Of a stretch of DNA of 64,000 nt, positions 1-12,015 are shown in pieces (position 1 is the stretch's first letter; every line of letters starts with the position of its first letter). Both the position numbers and the translations under genes were made by a program. The notes beneath the pieces were generated by a model. The model made no database searches. It saw only the letters and a list, made by a program, of their open reading frames with translations, and was not told the origin of the DNA. The DNA lies in assembly GCF_023721795.1 (NCBI RefSeq), contig NZ_JAMQYE010000001.1, positions 2,825,671-2,889,670 on the forward strand, in the 5' to 3' direction. Source of the stretch: Zeimonas sediminis (lineage in GTDB: Bacteria > Pseudomonadota > Gammaproteobacteria > Burkholderiales > Burkholderiaceae_E).

Positions 1-172
1 GCGACAGGTTGCGCGCGTGCGCGAGCATCCGGCCGTCGTAGTCGATCGCCGCCGAGTACATCGTCACCAGGCTAATGCCGACGAGCAGCGCGAGCCCGAC
101 CAGCAGCGGCCCGTCGAAGACCAGCACCCACGGCTTGATCCGGGCGGTCAGCGGCGTGTTCTCGTGGATCAT
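1..172 (-). CDS. rodA: Rod-shape protein RodA (SEDS glycosyltransferase), N-terminal fragment
   Basis: Partial gene, cut by the left window edge. Only about 57 N-terminal residues are present: a polar leader, then a first membrane segment beginning near VLVFDGPLLVGLA and the phrase MYSAAIDYDGRM. In RodA/FtsW proteins this region is the first helix and its periplasmic exit. RodA is the SEDS peptidoglycan polymerase that works with PBP2 in the elongasome. The ATG at 172 overlaps the stop of the PBP2 gene (ATGA), which indicates translational coupling and supports this start. Identification rests on the short N-terminus plus the mre-mrdA context. Confidence 0.85.
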   Translation of the reverse strand, partial: MIHENTPLTARIKPWVLVFDGPLLVGLALLVGISLVTMYSAAIDYDGRMLAHARNLS

Positions 173-2124
173 CGGGGTTCTGCCTCGGCGGGGTCCACGG
201 TCTCGGGCTCCAGGCTGACCGGCACGTCGCGGATCTCGGCCTCGTCGGGGAGCGGCGGCAGCGCGCCGGGCGGGAAGTCCTGCGGCAACTGGCCCAGCAG
301 GTAGTAGTCGAGCACCCTGCGCACGAGCGGTGCGGCGGCCTGCGCGCCGAAGCCGCCGTTCTCGACGATCGCCGCCACCGCGATCCGCGGCGCGTCGGCG
401 GGCGCGAACGCGACGAACAGCGAGTGGTCGCGGTGCCGCTCGTCGATCTTCTTCGCGTCGTAGCGCTCGCCCTGCTTGATGCCGATCACCTGCGACGTGC
501 CGGTCTTGCCGGCGACCGGATAGGGGGCGTTGCCGAACACGTGGCGCCCGGTGCCCGAGCGGTTCACCTCGATCATCGCCGAGCGGACCAGCTCGAGGTG
601 CGCCGGGCGGACCGGGATCCGGTGCTTCTCGACGGCGCCCGGCTGCCGGCGCTCGCGCGTGTTCGGATTCTCGATCGTTCGCACCACGTGGGGCCGCATC
701 ACGACGCCGCCGCCGGCCAGCGTGGCGGTGGCGTGCGCGAGCTGCAGGATCGTGAACGCGTTGTAGCCCTGGCCGATGCCGATCGACGGCGTCTCGCCGG
801 GATGCCAGCGCTGCTTGTAGCGGCGCATCTTCCAGTCGGTGGAAGGCAGGATGCCGGCGGTTTCGTGCTCCAGGTCGATGCCGGTCAGCTGGCCGAAGCC
901 CCAGGGCTTCATCAGGTCGTGCAGCTTGTCGACGCCGATCTCGTAGGCGAGCTTGTAGTAGTAGGTGTCGCTCGACACCACGATCGACTTGCGCAGGTCG
1001 ACGATGCCATGCCCGCCGGGCCGGGAGTCGCGGAAGCGGTGGTTGCCCAGCTGGAAGTAGCCGGGGTCGACGATCGTGTCGCCCGGCTTGCGAAGTCCTT
1101 CGCCCAGGGTCGCCAGCGCGATGAAGGGCTTGTAGGTCGATCCCGGCGGGTAGGCGCCGCGCAGCGGCCGGTTCAGCAGCGGCAGGTCGGGGTTCTCGTT
1201 CAGCGACTGCCAGGTCTGGGTGTCGATGCCGTCGATGAACAGGTTGGGATCGAACGAGGGGCTGGAGACGAGCGCGAGCACGTCGCCGGTGGCCGGCTCG
1301 ATCGCCACCATTGCGCCGCGACGGCCTGCGTAAAGGTCCTCGGCCAGCTTCTGCAGGCGGATGTCGATCGACAGGTACAGGTTCGAGCCCGGCGTCGGCG
1401 GCGTCTGCGACAGGGTCCGCACCACCCGGCCGCCGGCCGAGACCTCGACCTCCTCGGTGCCCGGCTTGCCGTGCAGCTCGCGCTCGTAGGACAGCTCGAC
1501 ACCGACCTTGCCGATGTGCGTCGAGCCGGAGTACACCGAGGCGAGTTCCTTCTCCTCCAGCTTGCGCTTGTCGTCGGGCGAGATCCGGCCGATGTAGCCG
1601 AGCACGTGGGCAGCGGTCTCGCCGAGCGGATAGTGCCGGAACAGCCGGGCGCGGATCTCGACGCCCGGGAAGCGGTAGCGCTGCACCGCCAGCCGCGCGA
1701 CCTCGTCGTCGGTGAGGCGCGTCTTCAGCGGCAGGCTGTCGGCCCTGCGGTTCTCGTCGGCCAGCCGCTTGAAGCGCTTGCGCTCGAGCGGCGTGATCTC
1801 GACGATCTCGGTCAGCGCGTCGATCGTCGCGTCGAGTTTCGCGTAGCCGATCTGCTTGGGCGAGAGCTCCAGCGTGTAGGCCGACACGTTCTCGGCCAGC
1901 AACACCCCGTTGCGGTCGTAGATCAGCCCGCGCGAGGGCGCCACCGGAAGCAGCGCGATCCGGTTCTCCTCGGCCTGCGCGTGGAAGTCCTCGTAGCGAT
2001 GCACCTGCAGCCAGGCCAGGCGGGCCGCCAGCAGGCCGAAGCAGGCGATCGCGAACAGCATCGCGAAGACGAGCCGCAGCCTGAGCCGCTGCAGCTCGCG
2101 TTCGGGATTGCGGACTTCCACCAT
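169..2124 (-). CDS. mrdA: Penicillin-binding protein 2 (elongation transpeptidase)
   Basis: A 651-residue class B penicillin-binding protein that cross-links peptidoglycan during cell elongation. One N-terminal membrane anchor (about residues 18-40) is followed by the dimerisation domain and the transpeptidase domain. The three active-site motifs are visible: the nucleophile motif STYK in PPGSTYKPF, the SSD motif in VVSSDTYYYK, and KTGT in VAGKTGTSQ. The length matches the family. The C-terminus after the domain is acidic and proline-rich (DVPVSLEPETVDP). It lies between mreD and rodA in the usual elongasome operon, 13 bases after mreD and overlapping rodA by 4. Confidence 0.97.
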   Translation of the reverse strand: MVEVRNPERELQRLRLRLVFAMLFAIACFGLLAARLAWLQVHRYEDFHAQAEENRIALLPVAPSRGLIYDRNGVLLAENVSAYTLELSPKQIGYAKLDATIDALTEIVEITPLERKRFKRLADENRRADSLPLKTRLTDDEVARLAVQRYRFPGVEIRARLFRHYPLGETAAHVLGYIGRISPDDKRKLEEKELASVYSGSTHIGKVGVELSYERELHGKPGTEEVEVSAGGRVVRTLSQTPPTPGSNLYLSIDIRLQKLAEDLYAGRRGAMVAIEPATGDVLALVSSPSFDPNLFIDGIDTQTWQSLNENPDLPLLNRPLRGAYPPGSTYKPFIALATLGEGLRKPGDTIVDPGYFQLGNHRFRDSRPGGHGIVDLRKSIVVSSDTYYYKLAYEIGVDKLHDLMKPWGFGQLTGIDLEHETAGILPSTDWKMRRYKQRWHPGETPSIGIGQGYNAFTILQLAHATATLAGGGVVMRPHVVRTIENPNTRERRQPGAVEKHRIPVRPAHLELVRSAMIEVNRSGTGRHVFGNAPYPVAGKTGTSQVIGIKQGERYDAKKIDERHRDHSLFVAFAPADAPRIAVAAIVENGGFGAQAAAPLVRRVLDYYLLGQLPQDFPPGALPPLPDEAEIRDVPVSLEPETVDPAEAEPR

Positions 2125-2137
2125 AGCCGGGCGCGCC

Positions 2138-2653
2138 TCAGATCGGCCGGTTCTCGTCGCGATCGACGGCGCGGCGCTGGGGCGCCAGCAGGAGCAGGTC
2201 GGCCAGCGGCCAGAGCAGCGTCGTGGCGATGCCCTGCAGGAACCAGGACCAGCCGGGGAAATCGCCGCCCACCGCGACGCGCACCACCAGCGTCACCGCC
2301 TGCGCGAGCAGGAACAGCGGCAGCACGTGCAGCATCTGCGCCGGCATTCCGAACCAGGGCACGCGCCGGTGAAGGCTCATCGCGCCGTAGGAGAGCAGCG
2401 TGTAGGCCAGCGCGTGCTGGCCGAACAGCGACGCGTCGTGGACGTCGAGCAGCAGCCCGAACAGGAAGGCGATGCCGATCCCGACCATGCGCGGCTGGTG
2501 GATGTTCCAGAACACCAGGGCCAGCGCCATGAAGTCGGGCACGCCGGGCAGCCTCCCCCACGGAAGCAGGTTCAGCAGGAAGGCAGCGATCAACGAGAAG
2601 GTGATGAAGGCGCGGCTGGCGGGCAGCAGCAGGTACTGGGGCGGCATCGGCAT
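2138..2653 (-). CDS. mreD: Rod shape-determining protein MreD
   Basis: A 171-residue integral membrane protein with about five hydrophobic segments. It resembles MreD, including the phrase VFWNIHQPRMVGIGIAFLFG and the downstream LLLDVHDASLFGQHAL, which are typical of the family. MreD links the cytoplasmic MreB filament and periplasmic MreC to the cell-wall enzymes. The gene starts 4 bases after the mreC stop and is followed by mrdA, as in most Gram-negative rods. A second in-frame ATG two codons downstream is also possible. Confidence 0.93.
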   Translation of the reverse strand: MPMPPQYLLLPASRAFITFSLIAAFLLNLLPWGRLPGVPDFMALALVFWNIHQPRMVGIGIAFLFGLLLDVHDASLFGQHALAYTLLSYGAMSLHRRVPWFGMPAQMLHVLPLFLLAQAVTLVVRVAVGGDFPGWSWFLQGIATTLLWPLADLLLLAPQRRAVDRDENRPI

Positions 2654-2657
2654 GGCT

Positions 2658-3554
2658 TCAGCTCCTGCGCCCGCGGCGAGCGCCCGGGTCGGCGGGCTCG
2701 GCGGTGGGCGGCGCCGGGACCGGCGGCTCGGCCAGCAGGATCAGCAGCAGCCGCGTGCGCTCCACGTGCGCGGCGGGCGCGGCGCGAACGTGCAGGAAGG
2801 CCGAGGTCGCGCCGGGAGAGACCTCGGAGACGCGCGCCACCGGCAGGCCGCCCGGGAACAGCCCGTCCAGCCCGGAAGTGACCAGCTCGTCGCCCTCGCG
2901 GATGTCGGTGACCACCGGCAGGAAGCGCAGCTCGATCGTGCCCGGGACGGTGCCGCCCCACGCGAGCGTGCGGGCGCCGGTGCGGCGCACCTCGACCGGA
3001 ACGGTGGAGTTGCGGTCGGTGACCAGCGTCACCTCGCTGGACAGGGCATGGGCCCGGGTGACCTGGCCGACCACGCCGTGCGCGTCGATCACCGGCTGCC
3101 CCGCCTGCACGCCGTGCTGCATGCCGCGGTCGACGACGAGCCGGCGCGAGAAGTTGTCGCGGGCGTCGTACAGCACCTCGGCCACGGTGGAGCGAAGCGC
3201 GGTCCGGTCGCGCATGCCGAGCAGCTGGCGCAGGCGCGCGTTCTCGGCGGCCAGTTGCTCGGTCTGGAGCAGCGCACGGGCGTTCGCAGCCTCGAGGCGG
3301 CGCATCTCGGCGTTCTCCTCGCGCAGCCGGTCGATCTCGACGAAATAGCCGGTCATCGAGCCGGCCAGGTCGCGCGGCACGAGCAGGGTGCGCTGCACCG
3401 GGTAGAGCACGGTCGCGATCCCCTGGCGCAGCCTGGACAGCGTGTCGAAGCGCGCGTCGACGATCAGCAGCGCGACCGCCAGCAGCGAGAAGAACGCGAG
3501 ACGAACGTTGGCGGACGGGCCCTGCTTGAAGAACGGCGGCGGGCTGCGATCCAC
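2658..3554 (-). CDS. mreC: Rod shape-determining protein MreC
   Basis: A 298-residue bitopic periplasmic scaffold protein of the elongasome. It has a short basic cytoplasmic start (RSPPPFFKQGPS), one membrane helix (about residues 18-35), a coiled coil rich in Glu and Ala (RLREENAEMRRLEAAN) and the MreC beta domain with the phrase VVDRGMQHGVQAGQPV. The start is GTG, one base beyond the mreB stop, so translation is probably coupled. The C-terminal tail is proline-rich and basic (PPVPAPPTAEPADPG), a common low-complexity ending in betaproteobacterial MreC. Confidence 0.95.
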   Translation of the reverse strand: MDRSPPPFFKQGPSANVRLAFFSLLAVALLIVDARFDTLSRLRQGIATVLYPVQRTLLVPRDLAGSMTGYFVEIDRLREENAEMRRLEAANARALLQTEQLAAENARLRQLLGMRDRTALRSTVAEVLYDARDNFSRRLVVDRGMQHGVQAGQPVIDAHGVVGQVTRAHALSSEVTLVTDRNSTVPVEVRRTGARTLAWGGTVPGTIELRFLPVVTDIREGDELVTSGLDGLFPGGLPVARVSEVSPGATSAFLHVRAAPAAHVERTRLLLILLAEPPVPAPPTAEPADPGARRGRRS

Positions 3555-3555
3555 A

Positions 3556-4908
<1,353 letters not shown>

Positions 4909-5196
4909 ATGTCGCTCACATCGTCCGACGTCCAGCGCATCGCGACGCTCGCCCGCATCGAACTCGATGCCGACGAGGCCGCCCGCACGCTCGAGCAGCT
5001 CAACGCCGTGTTCGGCCTGATCGAGAAGCTCCAGTCGGTCGACACGACCGGCGTCGAGCCGATGACCCATGCGCGGGAACTCGCGCTGCGGCTTCGCGAC
5101 GATGCGGTCACCGAGCCGGACCGCCGCGACGACTACCAGGCGGTGGCCCCGGCGGTCGAGCGCGGCCTCTACCTGGTCCCCCGGGTCATCGAATGA
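4909..5196 (+). CDS. gatC: Asp-tRNA(Asn)/Glu-tRNA(Gln) amidotransferase subunit C
   Basis: A 95-residue GatC, the small subunit that wraps around GatA and stabilises the GatCAB complex. This complex converts misacylated Glu-tRNA(Gln) or Asp-tRNA(Asn) to the correct amide. Family features are the opening [13 protein letters not shown], the helix [14 protein letters not shown], the proline-containing VEPMTHA and the ending PRVIE. The frame is open upstream, but ATG 4909 is chosen because the family consensus begins there. The stop overlaps an ATG at 5193 (ATGA). Confidence 0.96.
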   Translation: MSLTSSDVQRIATLARIELDADEAARTLEQLNAVFGLIEKLQSVDTTGVEPMTHARELALRLRDDAVTEPDRRDDYQAVAPAVERGLYLVPRVIE

Positions 5197-5234
5197 TTCG
5201 ACCGGTGCCCGCGCGGGCGCCGGCTGCCGACGAC

Positions 5235-6683
5235 ATGAACCTAGAAACCGCCTCCCTCCGGCAACTTCGCGCGGCCCTCGATGCCGGCGAAACGACCGCC
5301 GAAGCGCTCGCCAGGGCCTTCCTCGATCGCATCGCGGCCAGCGACCTTAACGCCTTCATCGACGTGCGGCCCGAGCTCACGCTCGCGCAGGCCCGCGAGG
5401 CCGACGCCCGGCTCGCGCGCGGCGAGCGCGGCCCGCTGCTCGGCATCCCGGTCGCGCACAAGGACATATTCGTGACCCGCGGCTGGCGATCGACCGCCGG
5501 CTCGCGGATGCTCGCCGACTACGTGAGCCCCTTCGACGCCGCCGTCGTCGAGCGGCTGGCCGCCGCCGGCGCGGTCTGCCTGGGCAAGACCAACTGCGAC
5601 GAGTTCGCGATGGGCGGCGCGAACGAGAACTCGTGGTTCGGCCCGGTCCGCAACCCCTGGGACCGCAACGCGATCGCCGGGGGATCCTCCGGCGGCGCGG
5701 CGGCGGCGGTGGCCGCGGGGCTGGCGCCGCTGGCCACCGGCACCGACACCGGCGGCTCGGTGCGCCAGCCGGCCGCGATGTGCGGCGTCACCGGCATCAA
5801 GCCGACCTACGGCCGCGTGTCGCGCTACGGCATGATCGCTTTCGCGTCGAGCCTCGACCAGGGCGGTGCGATGGCGCGCAGCGCAGAGGACTGCGCCGCG
5901 CTGCTCACCGCGATGGCCGGCTTCGATCCGCGCGACTCGACCAGCGTCGAGGAGGCCGCCGAGGACTTCTCCCGGAACCTGGACCGGCCGCTCGACGGCC
6001 TGCGCATCGGCGTGCCGCGCGAGTTCATGGGCGAGGGCCTGGCCGACGATGTGCGGGCCGCGGTCGAGCGCGGCCTGGACACGCTGCGCGGGCTCGGCGC
6101 CGCGATCGTCGAAGTCTCGCTGCCCAAGACCGAGCTGGCGATCCCGGCCTACTACGTGATCGCGCCGGCCGAGGCGTCGAGCAACCTGAGCCGCTTCGAC
6201 GGCGTGCGCTACGGTCACCGCGCCGCGCAGTACGCCGACCTGAACGACATGTACCGGCGCACCCGGGCCGAGGGCTTCGGTGCCGAGGTCAAGCGCCGGG
6301 TCCTGATCGGCACCTACGTGCTCTCGCACGGTTACTACGACGCCTACTACCTGCAGGCCCAGAAGCTGCGCAGGCTGATCGCCGACGACTTCCGCGCCGC
6401 CTTCGGGTCGGTGGACCTGATCGCCGGCCCGGTGTCGCCCACCGTGGCGTGGAACCTCGGCGAGCGCACCGACGACCCGGTGCGCAACTACCTGGCCGAC
6501 GTCTATACGCTGCCCGCCTCGCTCGCCGGCCTTCCGGGCCTGTCGATGCCGGCCGGCTTCGGCGAGCAGGGCCGCCCCGTGGGGCTGCAGCTGGTCGGCA
6601 GCTGGTTCGACGAAGCGCGGCTGCTCAACGTGGCGCATCGCTTCCAGCAGGCCACCGACTGGCACCTGAAGGTGCCGGCGTGA
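5235..6683 (+). CDS. gatA: Asp-tRNA(Asn)/Glu-tRNA(Gln) amidotransferase subunit A
   Basis: The glutaminase/amidase subunit of GatCAB, about 482 residues from this start. The Ser-cisSer-Lys catalytic triad of amidases is visible: Lys in IPVAHKDIF (about residue 76), Ser in AGGSSGGAA (about 151) and the nucleophile Ser in [12 protein letters not shown] (about 175). The start at 5235 ([15 protein letters not shown]) fits the usual N-terminus. ATG 5193, overlapping the gatC stop, would add 14 residues and is the alternative if translation is coupled. The stop overlaps the GTG start of the next gene. Confidence 0.96.
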   Translation: MNLETASLRQLRAALDAGETTAEALARAFLDRIAASDLNAFIDVRPELTLAQAREADARLARGERGPLLGIPVAHKDIFVTRGWRSTAGSRMLADYVSPFDAAVVERLAAAGAVCLGKTNCDEFAMGGANENSWFGPVRNPWDRNAIAGGSSGGAAAAVAAGLAPLATGTDTGGSVRQPAAMCGVTGIKPTYGRVSRYGMIAFASSLDQGGAMARSAEDCAALLTAMAGFDPRDSTSVEEAAEDFSRNLDRPLDGLRIGVPREFMGEGLADDVRAAVERGLDTLRGLGAAIVEVSLPKTELAIPAYYVIAPAEASSNLSRFDGVRYGHRAAQYADLNDMYRRTRAEGFGAEVKRRVLIGTYVLSHGYYDAYYLQAQKLRRLIADDFRAAFGSVDLIAGPVSPTVAWNLGERTDDPVRNYLADVYTLPASLAGLPGLSMPAGFGEQGRPVGLQLVGSWFDEARLLNVAHRFQQATDWHLKVPA

Positions 6684-7216
6684 GCGAGCGCCTGCCGTCG
6701 GCGCCGGCCGCGGCTCGCGCGACCCGCCTCGCGCCGGGCGCGGCCTGCTTCGCGGCGCGCGTCGCCCGCGGCGCGGCGATCGCGCTCGCCGGCGCGCTGC
6801 TCGCGTCCTGCGGCCTGATGCCCGACTTCCGGCCCGCGCCGCCCACCCCGATCGCCGACCGGGGGATCGACCTGGACGGCTATTGCGCCCAGACCGAGGA
6901 AGACGGCTTTCGCGAGCGTGCCCGGCTGCTGGTGCGCGACAACCGCGTGCAGGCGCTGTCCTGGGAGATCACGATCGGCCGCAAGGGCAGCTGCCGCTTC
7001 GAGCTCGCCGAGTTCTCTCAGACGAAGACCCGCCCCCACATCGAGCTGCTCGCGCGCGACGGCAGCGGCTGCCGGCTGATGGTCTGGCAGGAGCCGCGCC
7101 GGATCACGCTGGCCCACTCGAACTGCGCGAACCGCTGCGTGCCGCGCGGCATCGACGACCAGGCCTGGCCTGCGATGTTCGATCCGCGCACCGGCGGCTG
7201 CGCGCGCAATCTCTGA
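6680..7216 (+). CDS. Cys-rich lipoprotein embedded in the gatCAB operon
   Basis: A predicted lipoprotein of 178 residues that I do not recognise. It begins at a GTG overlapping the gatA stop (GTGA) and ends 19 bases before gatB, so it is co-transcribed and probably translationally coupled. The N-terminus is Arg/Ala-rich, followed by a hydrophobic stretch ending in the lipobox LLASC (Cys 44). The mature part has further cysteines in GYCAQTE, GSCRFE, SGCRLM, NCANRC and GGCARN, which suggests disulfides in the periplasm. No enzymatic motif is seen. The long pre-lipobox leader means an internal start is possible. The family is unknown to me; the location is the best clue to its expression. Confidence 0.75.
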   Translation: MSERLPSAPAAARATRLAPGAACFAARVARGAAIALAGALLASCGLMPDFRPAPPTPIADRGIDLDGYCAQTEEDGFRERARLLVRDNRVQALSWEITIGRKGSCRFELAEFSQTKTRPHIELLARDGSGCRLMVWQEPRRITLAHSNCANRCVPRGIDDQAWPAMFDPRTGGCARNL

Positions 7217-7235
7217 TTCGCACGGACACATCGCC

Positions 7236-8735
<1,500 letters not shown>

Positions 8736-9544
8736 GCAGCCGCGCCGGCCGGCCCCGCACTCGCCGGACCGGAGGCACTTCGCCGCCGAGCGCCGCACGC
8801 ACTTCGCCTGCCGCCGCCCGCAGCGCTTCGCCGATCAGCGCGATGCGCTCTTGCGGCATTCGCTCGTTCAGTGCGGCGACGCTAATCGCTGCGAACGGCC
8901 TGCCCATCGAATCGTTCACGCATACCCCGACGGCCGTGATGCCGAGCGTGACCCGGTTGCGGATGATGGCGAGCCCGGTCTCGCGCGTCGCGGAGATCGC
9001 GCGCTGCAGCGCCTCTCGCGACAGTCCGGCGGACGCGAGTTGTCGCTCGACGCGCGCGATGACCTCGGCGATCTCCGCGTCGGGCAGTGCGGCCATGACT
9101 GCCAGGCCGCCCGCGCCCAGCCCGAGGGGCCGGCGGCTGCCGACGTCGAGCGTGAGCGCGCGAATCGGAAACGCGCCTTCCCTGCGATGCATGCAGACGG
9201 CTTCGTCGCCGCTACGAACGACCAGGTACACCGTGTCCTCGGTTTCGTCGGCCAGCCTGGCCATCGCGCCGTCGAACAGGTCGCGGACGTCGAACTGCGC
9301 GGCGCCCGCCAGCCCCAGTTCGAAGGCGAGCGGGCCGAGCGCATAGCGGCGGCTCTCGGCATCGCGCACCGCGAGCCGCTCGTCGACGAGCTGCGCCAGC
9401 AGGCGATGAACCGACGGGTGCGGCAGGCCCGCACGCGAGGCCAGCTCGGTCAGGGCCAGGCCACGGCGACCGGCCGCCGCGAGCAACCTGAGCAGCGCAA
9501 CGCCGCGTCGCAGCGATCCGGATTCGGTGGACATCGGAACTTGT

Positions 9545-9559
9545 GTTCGTTTATCGGAC
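9545..9559. promoter_or_regulatory. Candidate IclR-type operator
   Basis: The 15-mer GTTCGTTTATCGGAC has two 5-base arms (GTTCG and CGGAC) around 5 bases. It agrees at 12 of 15 positions with the GTTCGATAATCGCAC element known for PcaU/PobR-type IclR regulators, as I recall it. It lies 10 bases in front of the chosen IclR start and in the divergent gap to the SDR gene, where autoregulation would be expected. Confidence 0.55.
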
Positions 9560-9620
9560 AAACAGCTGGGGTCGCGAGCCAATGAAACTTAACATCCTCT
9601 CAAGACTCTCGTGGAAAATT

Positions 9621-9635
9621 GTTCGATGAGCGGAA
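9621..9635. promoter_or_regulatory. Second weaker IclR-type half-palindrome over the SDR start
   Basis: GTTCGATGAGCGGAA shares 11 of 15 positions with the operator at 9545-9559 and has the same orientation and 5-5-5 layout. It contains the ATG chosen for the SDR gene (9626). It could be a second binding site that blocks expression of the SDR gene, or chance similarity. Confidence 0.3.
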
Positions 9636-10381
9636 ACTGTGGTTCCTTGGCGGGCAAGGTCGCGGTCGTTACCGGCGGCAGCAGCGGAATCGGCGCGGCG
9701 TCCGTGCGGCAGCTCGCCGAGGCTGGCGCGCGCGTGGTGATCGGATACAACCTTGGGGCCGAACGCGCCGAGGCGCTGCGCGCGGCGCTACCGGGCAGCG
9801 GCCATCGCTGCGCCCGAATTCCGCTCGAGGACCCGCAGGCGATCGCGGTCCTGGCGGCCGAACTGGGCCGTGACGACACGCGCGTCGACATCCTGGTCAA
9901 CTCCGCGGGCTTCACCCGGCCGATCCCGCACGCGGATCTCGAGACCCTCGACGACGCGCTCTTCGGCGAGATCCTGCTGGCCAACGCCCGCGGCCCCTAC
10001 TCGGTGATACGCGCCCTGCTGCCGCTGCTGAAGGCCTCGGGCGACGCGGTAGTGGTCAACGTGTCTTCGATCTCCGCCTTCACCGGATCGGGCAGCAACA
10101 TCGCCTACTGCGCGGCCAAGGCAGCGCTGGACACGATGACGATGTCGCTTGCCCGGGTGTTCGGGCCGGAAGTTCGCTTCCTGTGCGTGTCGCCGGGCGC
10201 GGTCGCCACCGATTTCGTTGCCGGACGCGACCGCTCTGCGCTCGAGAAGCAGGCGGTGAACACGCCGCTCAAGCGCGTCGTCGAGGCCGAGGACGTGGCG
10301 GCGGCGGTCATGGCCTGCGTGACCCATCTTCGCGCGGCCACCGGAACGCGTATTGTCGTCGACGGCGGCCGCCATCTCTGA
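9626..10381 (+). CDS. Short-chain dehydrogenase/reductase (SDR family)
   Basis: A classical SDR oxidoreductase of about 251 residues using NAD(P)H. The cofactor motif is TGGSSGIG near the N-terminus, followed by the NSAG motif in ILVNSAGFTRP. The catalytic Ser-Tyr-Lys is in VNVSSISAF and AYCAAKAAL. The C-terminus TRIVVDGGRHL is typical of 3-oxoacyl-ACP-reductase-like SDRs. A GTG at 9611 would add five residues; ATG 9626 is preferred, though neither has a strong ribosome site. First gene of a rightward unit with the VOC and Bug genes, divergent from the IclR regulator. Substrate unknown. Confidence 0.9.
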   Translation: MSGNCGSLAGKVAVVTGGSSGIGAASVRQLAEAGARVVIGYNLGAERAEALRAALPGSGHRCARIPLEDPQAIAVLAAELGRDDTRVDILVNSAGFTRPIPHADLETLDDALFGEILLANARGPYSVIRALLPLLKASGDAVVVNVSSISAFTGSGSNIAYCAAKAALDTMTMSLARVFGPEVRFLCVSPGAVATDFVAGRDRSALEKQAVNTPLKRVVEAEDVAAAVMACVTHLRAATGTRIVVDGGRHL

Positions 10382-10426
10382 CCGCGGCGGGCACGCCTGG
10401 CGCGAACGATTCAAGGAGGAAATCCG

Positions 10427-10981
10427 ATGCTCTGCAAGAAGCTGCATCACGCGGCATTCCGCTGCACGGACGCGCGCGCGACCGTCGACTTCTACACGAA
10501 GGTGCTGGGCCTCAAGTTCTCGCACGCGATGGGGGAGGACCACGTGCCGTCCACCGGCCAGTACAGCCCGCACATCCACATCTTCCTGGAGATGGAAGAT
10601 GGCAGCTCGATCGCCTTCTTCGAGTGCCCGAACGATCCCGGGGACATCAAGGACCGCGAGTCGCCCGGGTGGATCCAGCACTTCGCTTTCGAGGTCGAGA
10701 ACGTCGAGACCCTGCTGCGCGCCAAGCAGGATCTCGAGAGCAAGGGCATCGAGGTCGTCGGCCCCACCAACCACGACGACTTCATCCTGTCGATCTATTT
10801 CTTCGACCCGTCGGGGCATCGCCTCGAGTTGACCGCCCGAACCTGCCACGACTCCGCGCGGATGCAGGCCTTCGTCGACGAGGCCCCGAAGGTGCTCGAG
10901 CTCTGGGAGAAGACGCACGACTGGTCGCAGCGCGAGACGCTGTTCGGCGCCCGCAGCGGATACGCGCGCGATGCCCGCTGA
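10427..10981 (+). CDS. VOC-family metalloprotein (glyoxalase/extradiol dioxygenase fold)
   Basis: A 184-residue vicinal-oxygen-chelate protein. The two beta-alpha-beta-beta-beta modules supply likely metal ligands: His in KKLHHAAFRC, Glu in IAFFECPN, His in IQHFAFEVEN and Glu in GHRLELTAR. FYTKVLGLKF and FFDPSGHRLEL are typical VOC phrases. A tail of about 45 residues (KVLELWEKTHDW) goes beyond the core. A very good ribosome site (AAGGAGGAAA) precedes the ATG by 6-7 bases. It could be a lyase, isomerase, epimerase or dioxygenase; the sequence does not say which. Confidence 0.88.
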   Translation: MLCKKLHHAAFRCTDARATVDFYTKVLGLKFSHAMGEDHVPSTGQYSPHIHIFLEMEDGSSIAFFECPNDPGDIKDRESPGWIQHFAFEVENVETLLRAKQDLESKGIEVVGPTNHDDFILSIYFFDPSGHRLELTARTCHDSARMQAFVDEAPKVLELWEKTHDWSQRETLFGARSGYARDAR

Positions 10982-11048
10982 GCGTGGATGCGTGGCCGAC
11001 GCGCGCCTGGCGTCCTGCAATAACGAAACGCACAAGAGGAGAAGACAG

Positions 11049-12014
11049 ATGTTCCGACGCACGATCGCGGCGATCGCCGCAACCTGCCTTGCCCTGGCCT
11101 TCGGGTCCGCCGCGGCCGACGACTACCCGTCGCGCCCGATCTCGCTGGTGCATGGATTCGGAGCCGGCGGCAACGCCGATGTACTGTCCCGGCTGATCGG
11201 CGAGCGCCTGCAGGCCTCGATGGGCCAGCCTGTCGTCGTGGAGGCCAAGACGGGCGCCGGCGGGACGATCGCGTCGAACCTCGTCGCCAAGGCGAAGCCC
11301 GACGGCTACACGCTGATCATGCAGACCGGCGGCCACGCGGTGTCCGGGGCGCTGTACAAGGCCCTTCCCTATGACACCGTCGAGGATTTCGACTGGGTGT
11401 CCACCGTGACCACGTTTCCGTTCGTGATCGGGGTGCGCGCCGAGAATCCCGTGCAGACGCTCGCCGAGCTGCTCGAGCGTGCGAAGCGCGAGCCGGGCAA
11501 GGTCACCTTCACCTCGGTCGGTGTCGGCTCGACCCAGCACCTGACCGGCGAACTGCTCGCCTCGACCGCCGGTGTGCAGATGCTGCACATTCCCTATCGG
11601 GGCGGCGGCGCGACCATCGCTGCAGTGCTGGCAGGAGACGTGGAGGTGCTGGTGGACACGATCACCGTCGCCGGGCCGCACATCAAGGCCGGAAAGATCC
11701 GCCCGCTCGCGGTCACGAGCGCCCAGCCGTGGCCGGCGCTTCAGGGGGTTCCGACGGTGGCGTCCGCGCTGCCCGGATTCGAGGTGCGCTCCTGGCTCGG
11801 GATTGCTGCGCCGAAGGGCCTGCCCGCGCCAGTGCTAGCGAGGCTCAATGCGGAGATCCGGAAGGCGCTCGAGCATCCGGAAACCAAGGCACGTATCGAG
11901 GCTGCCGGCAGCGAGGCGCGCGGCAACGCGCCCGAAGAGATGAAGAAGATGGTCGCCAGCGAGGTCGCACGCTGGCAGAAGGTGGTGGCGGACGCGGGAA
12001 TCGAGCGTCGCTGA
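11049..12014 (+). CDS. Bug-family solute-binding protein (TctC-like)
   Basis: A periplasmic receptor of 321 residues for the tripartite tricarboxylate transporter type, a family greatly expanded in Burkholderiales. The signal peptide (about 1-24, cleaved near SAAA-DDYP) precedes the mature start YPSRPISLVHGFGAGGNADV. Family phrases include VVEAKTGAGGTIASN, ADGYT-like KPDGYTLIMQT, and the TFTSVGVGSTQHLTGEL ligand loop. No TctA/TctB membrane genes are nearby, as is usual for orphan Bug receptors. ATG 11049 has AGAGGAGAAG upstream. The third gene of the SDR-VOC-Bug set; the ligand is presumably the substrate of that set. Confidence 0.93.
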   Translation: MFRRTIAAIAATCLALAFGSAAADDYPSRPISLVHGFGAGGNADVLSRLIGERLQASMGQPVVVEAKTGAGGTIASNLVAKAKPDGYTLIMQTGGHAVSGALYKALPYDTVEDFDWVSTVTTFPFVIGVRAENPVQTLAELLERAKREPGKVTFTSVGVGSTQHLTGELLASTAGVQMLHIPYRGGGATIAAVLAGDVEVLVDTITVAGPHIKAGKIRPLAVTSAQPWPALQGVPTVASALPGFEVRSWLGIAAPKGLPAPVLARLNAEIRKALEHPETKARIEAAGSEARGNAPEEMKKMVASEVARWQKVVADAGIERR

Positions 12015-12015
12015 A

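Noticed and set aside
424-2532. A 702-codon plus-strand frame opposite mrdA and mreD
   Set aside because: Antisense shadow of elongasome genes; no ribosome site and no recognisable domain.
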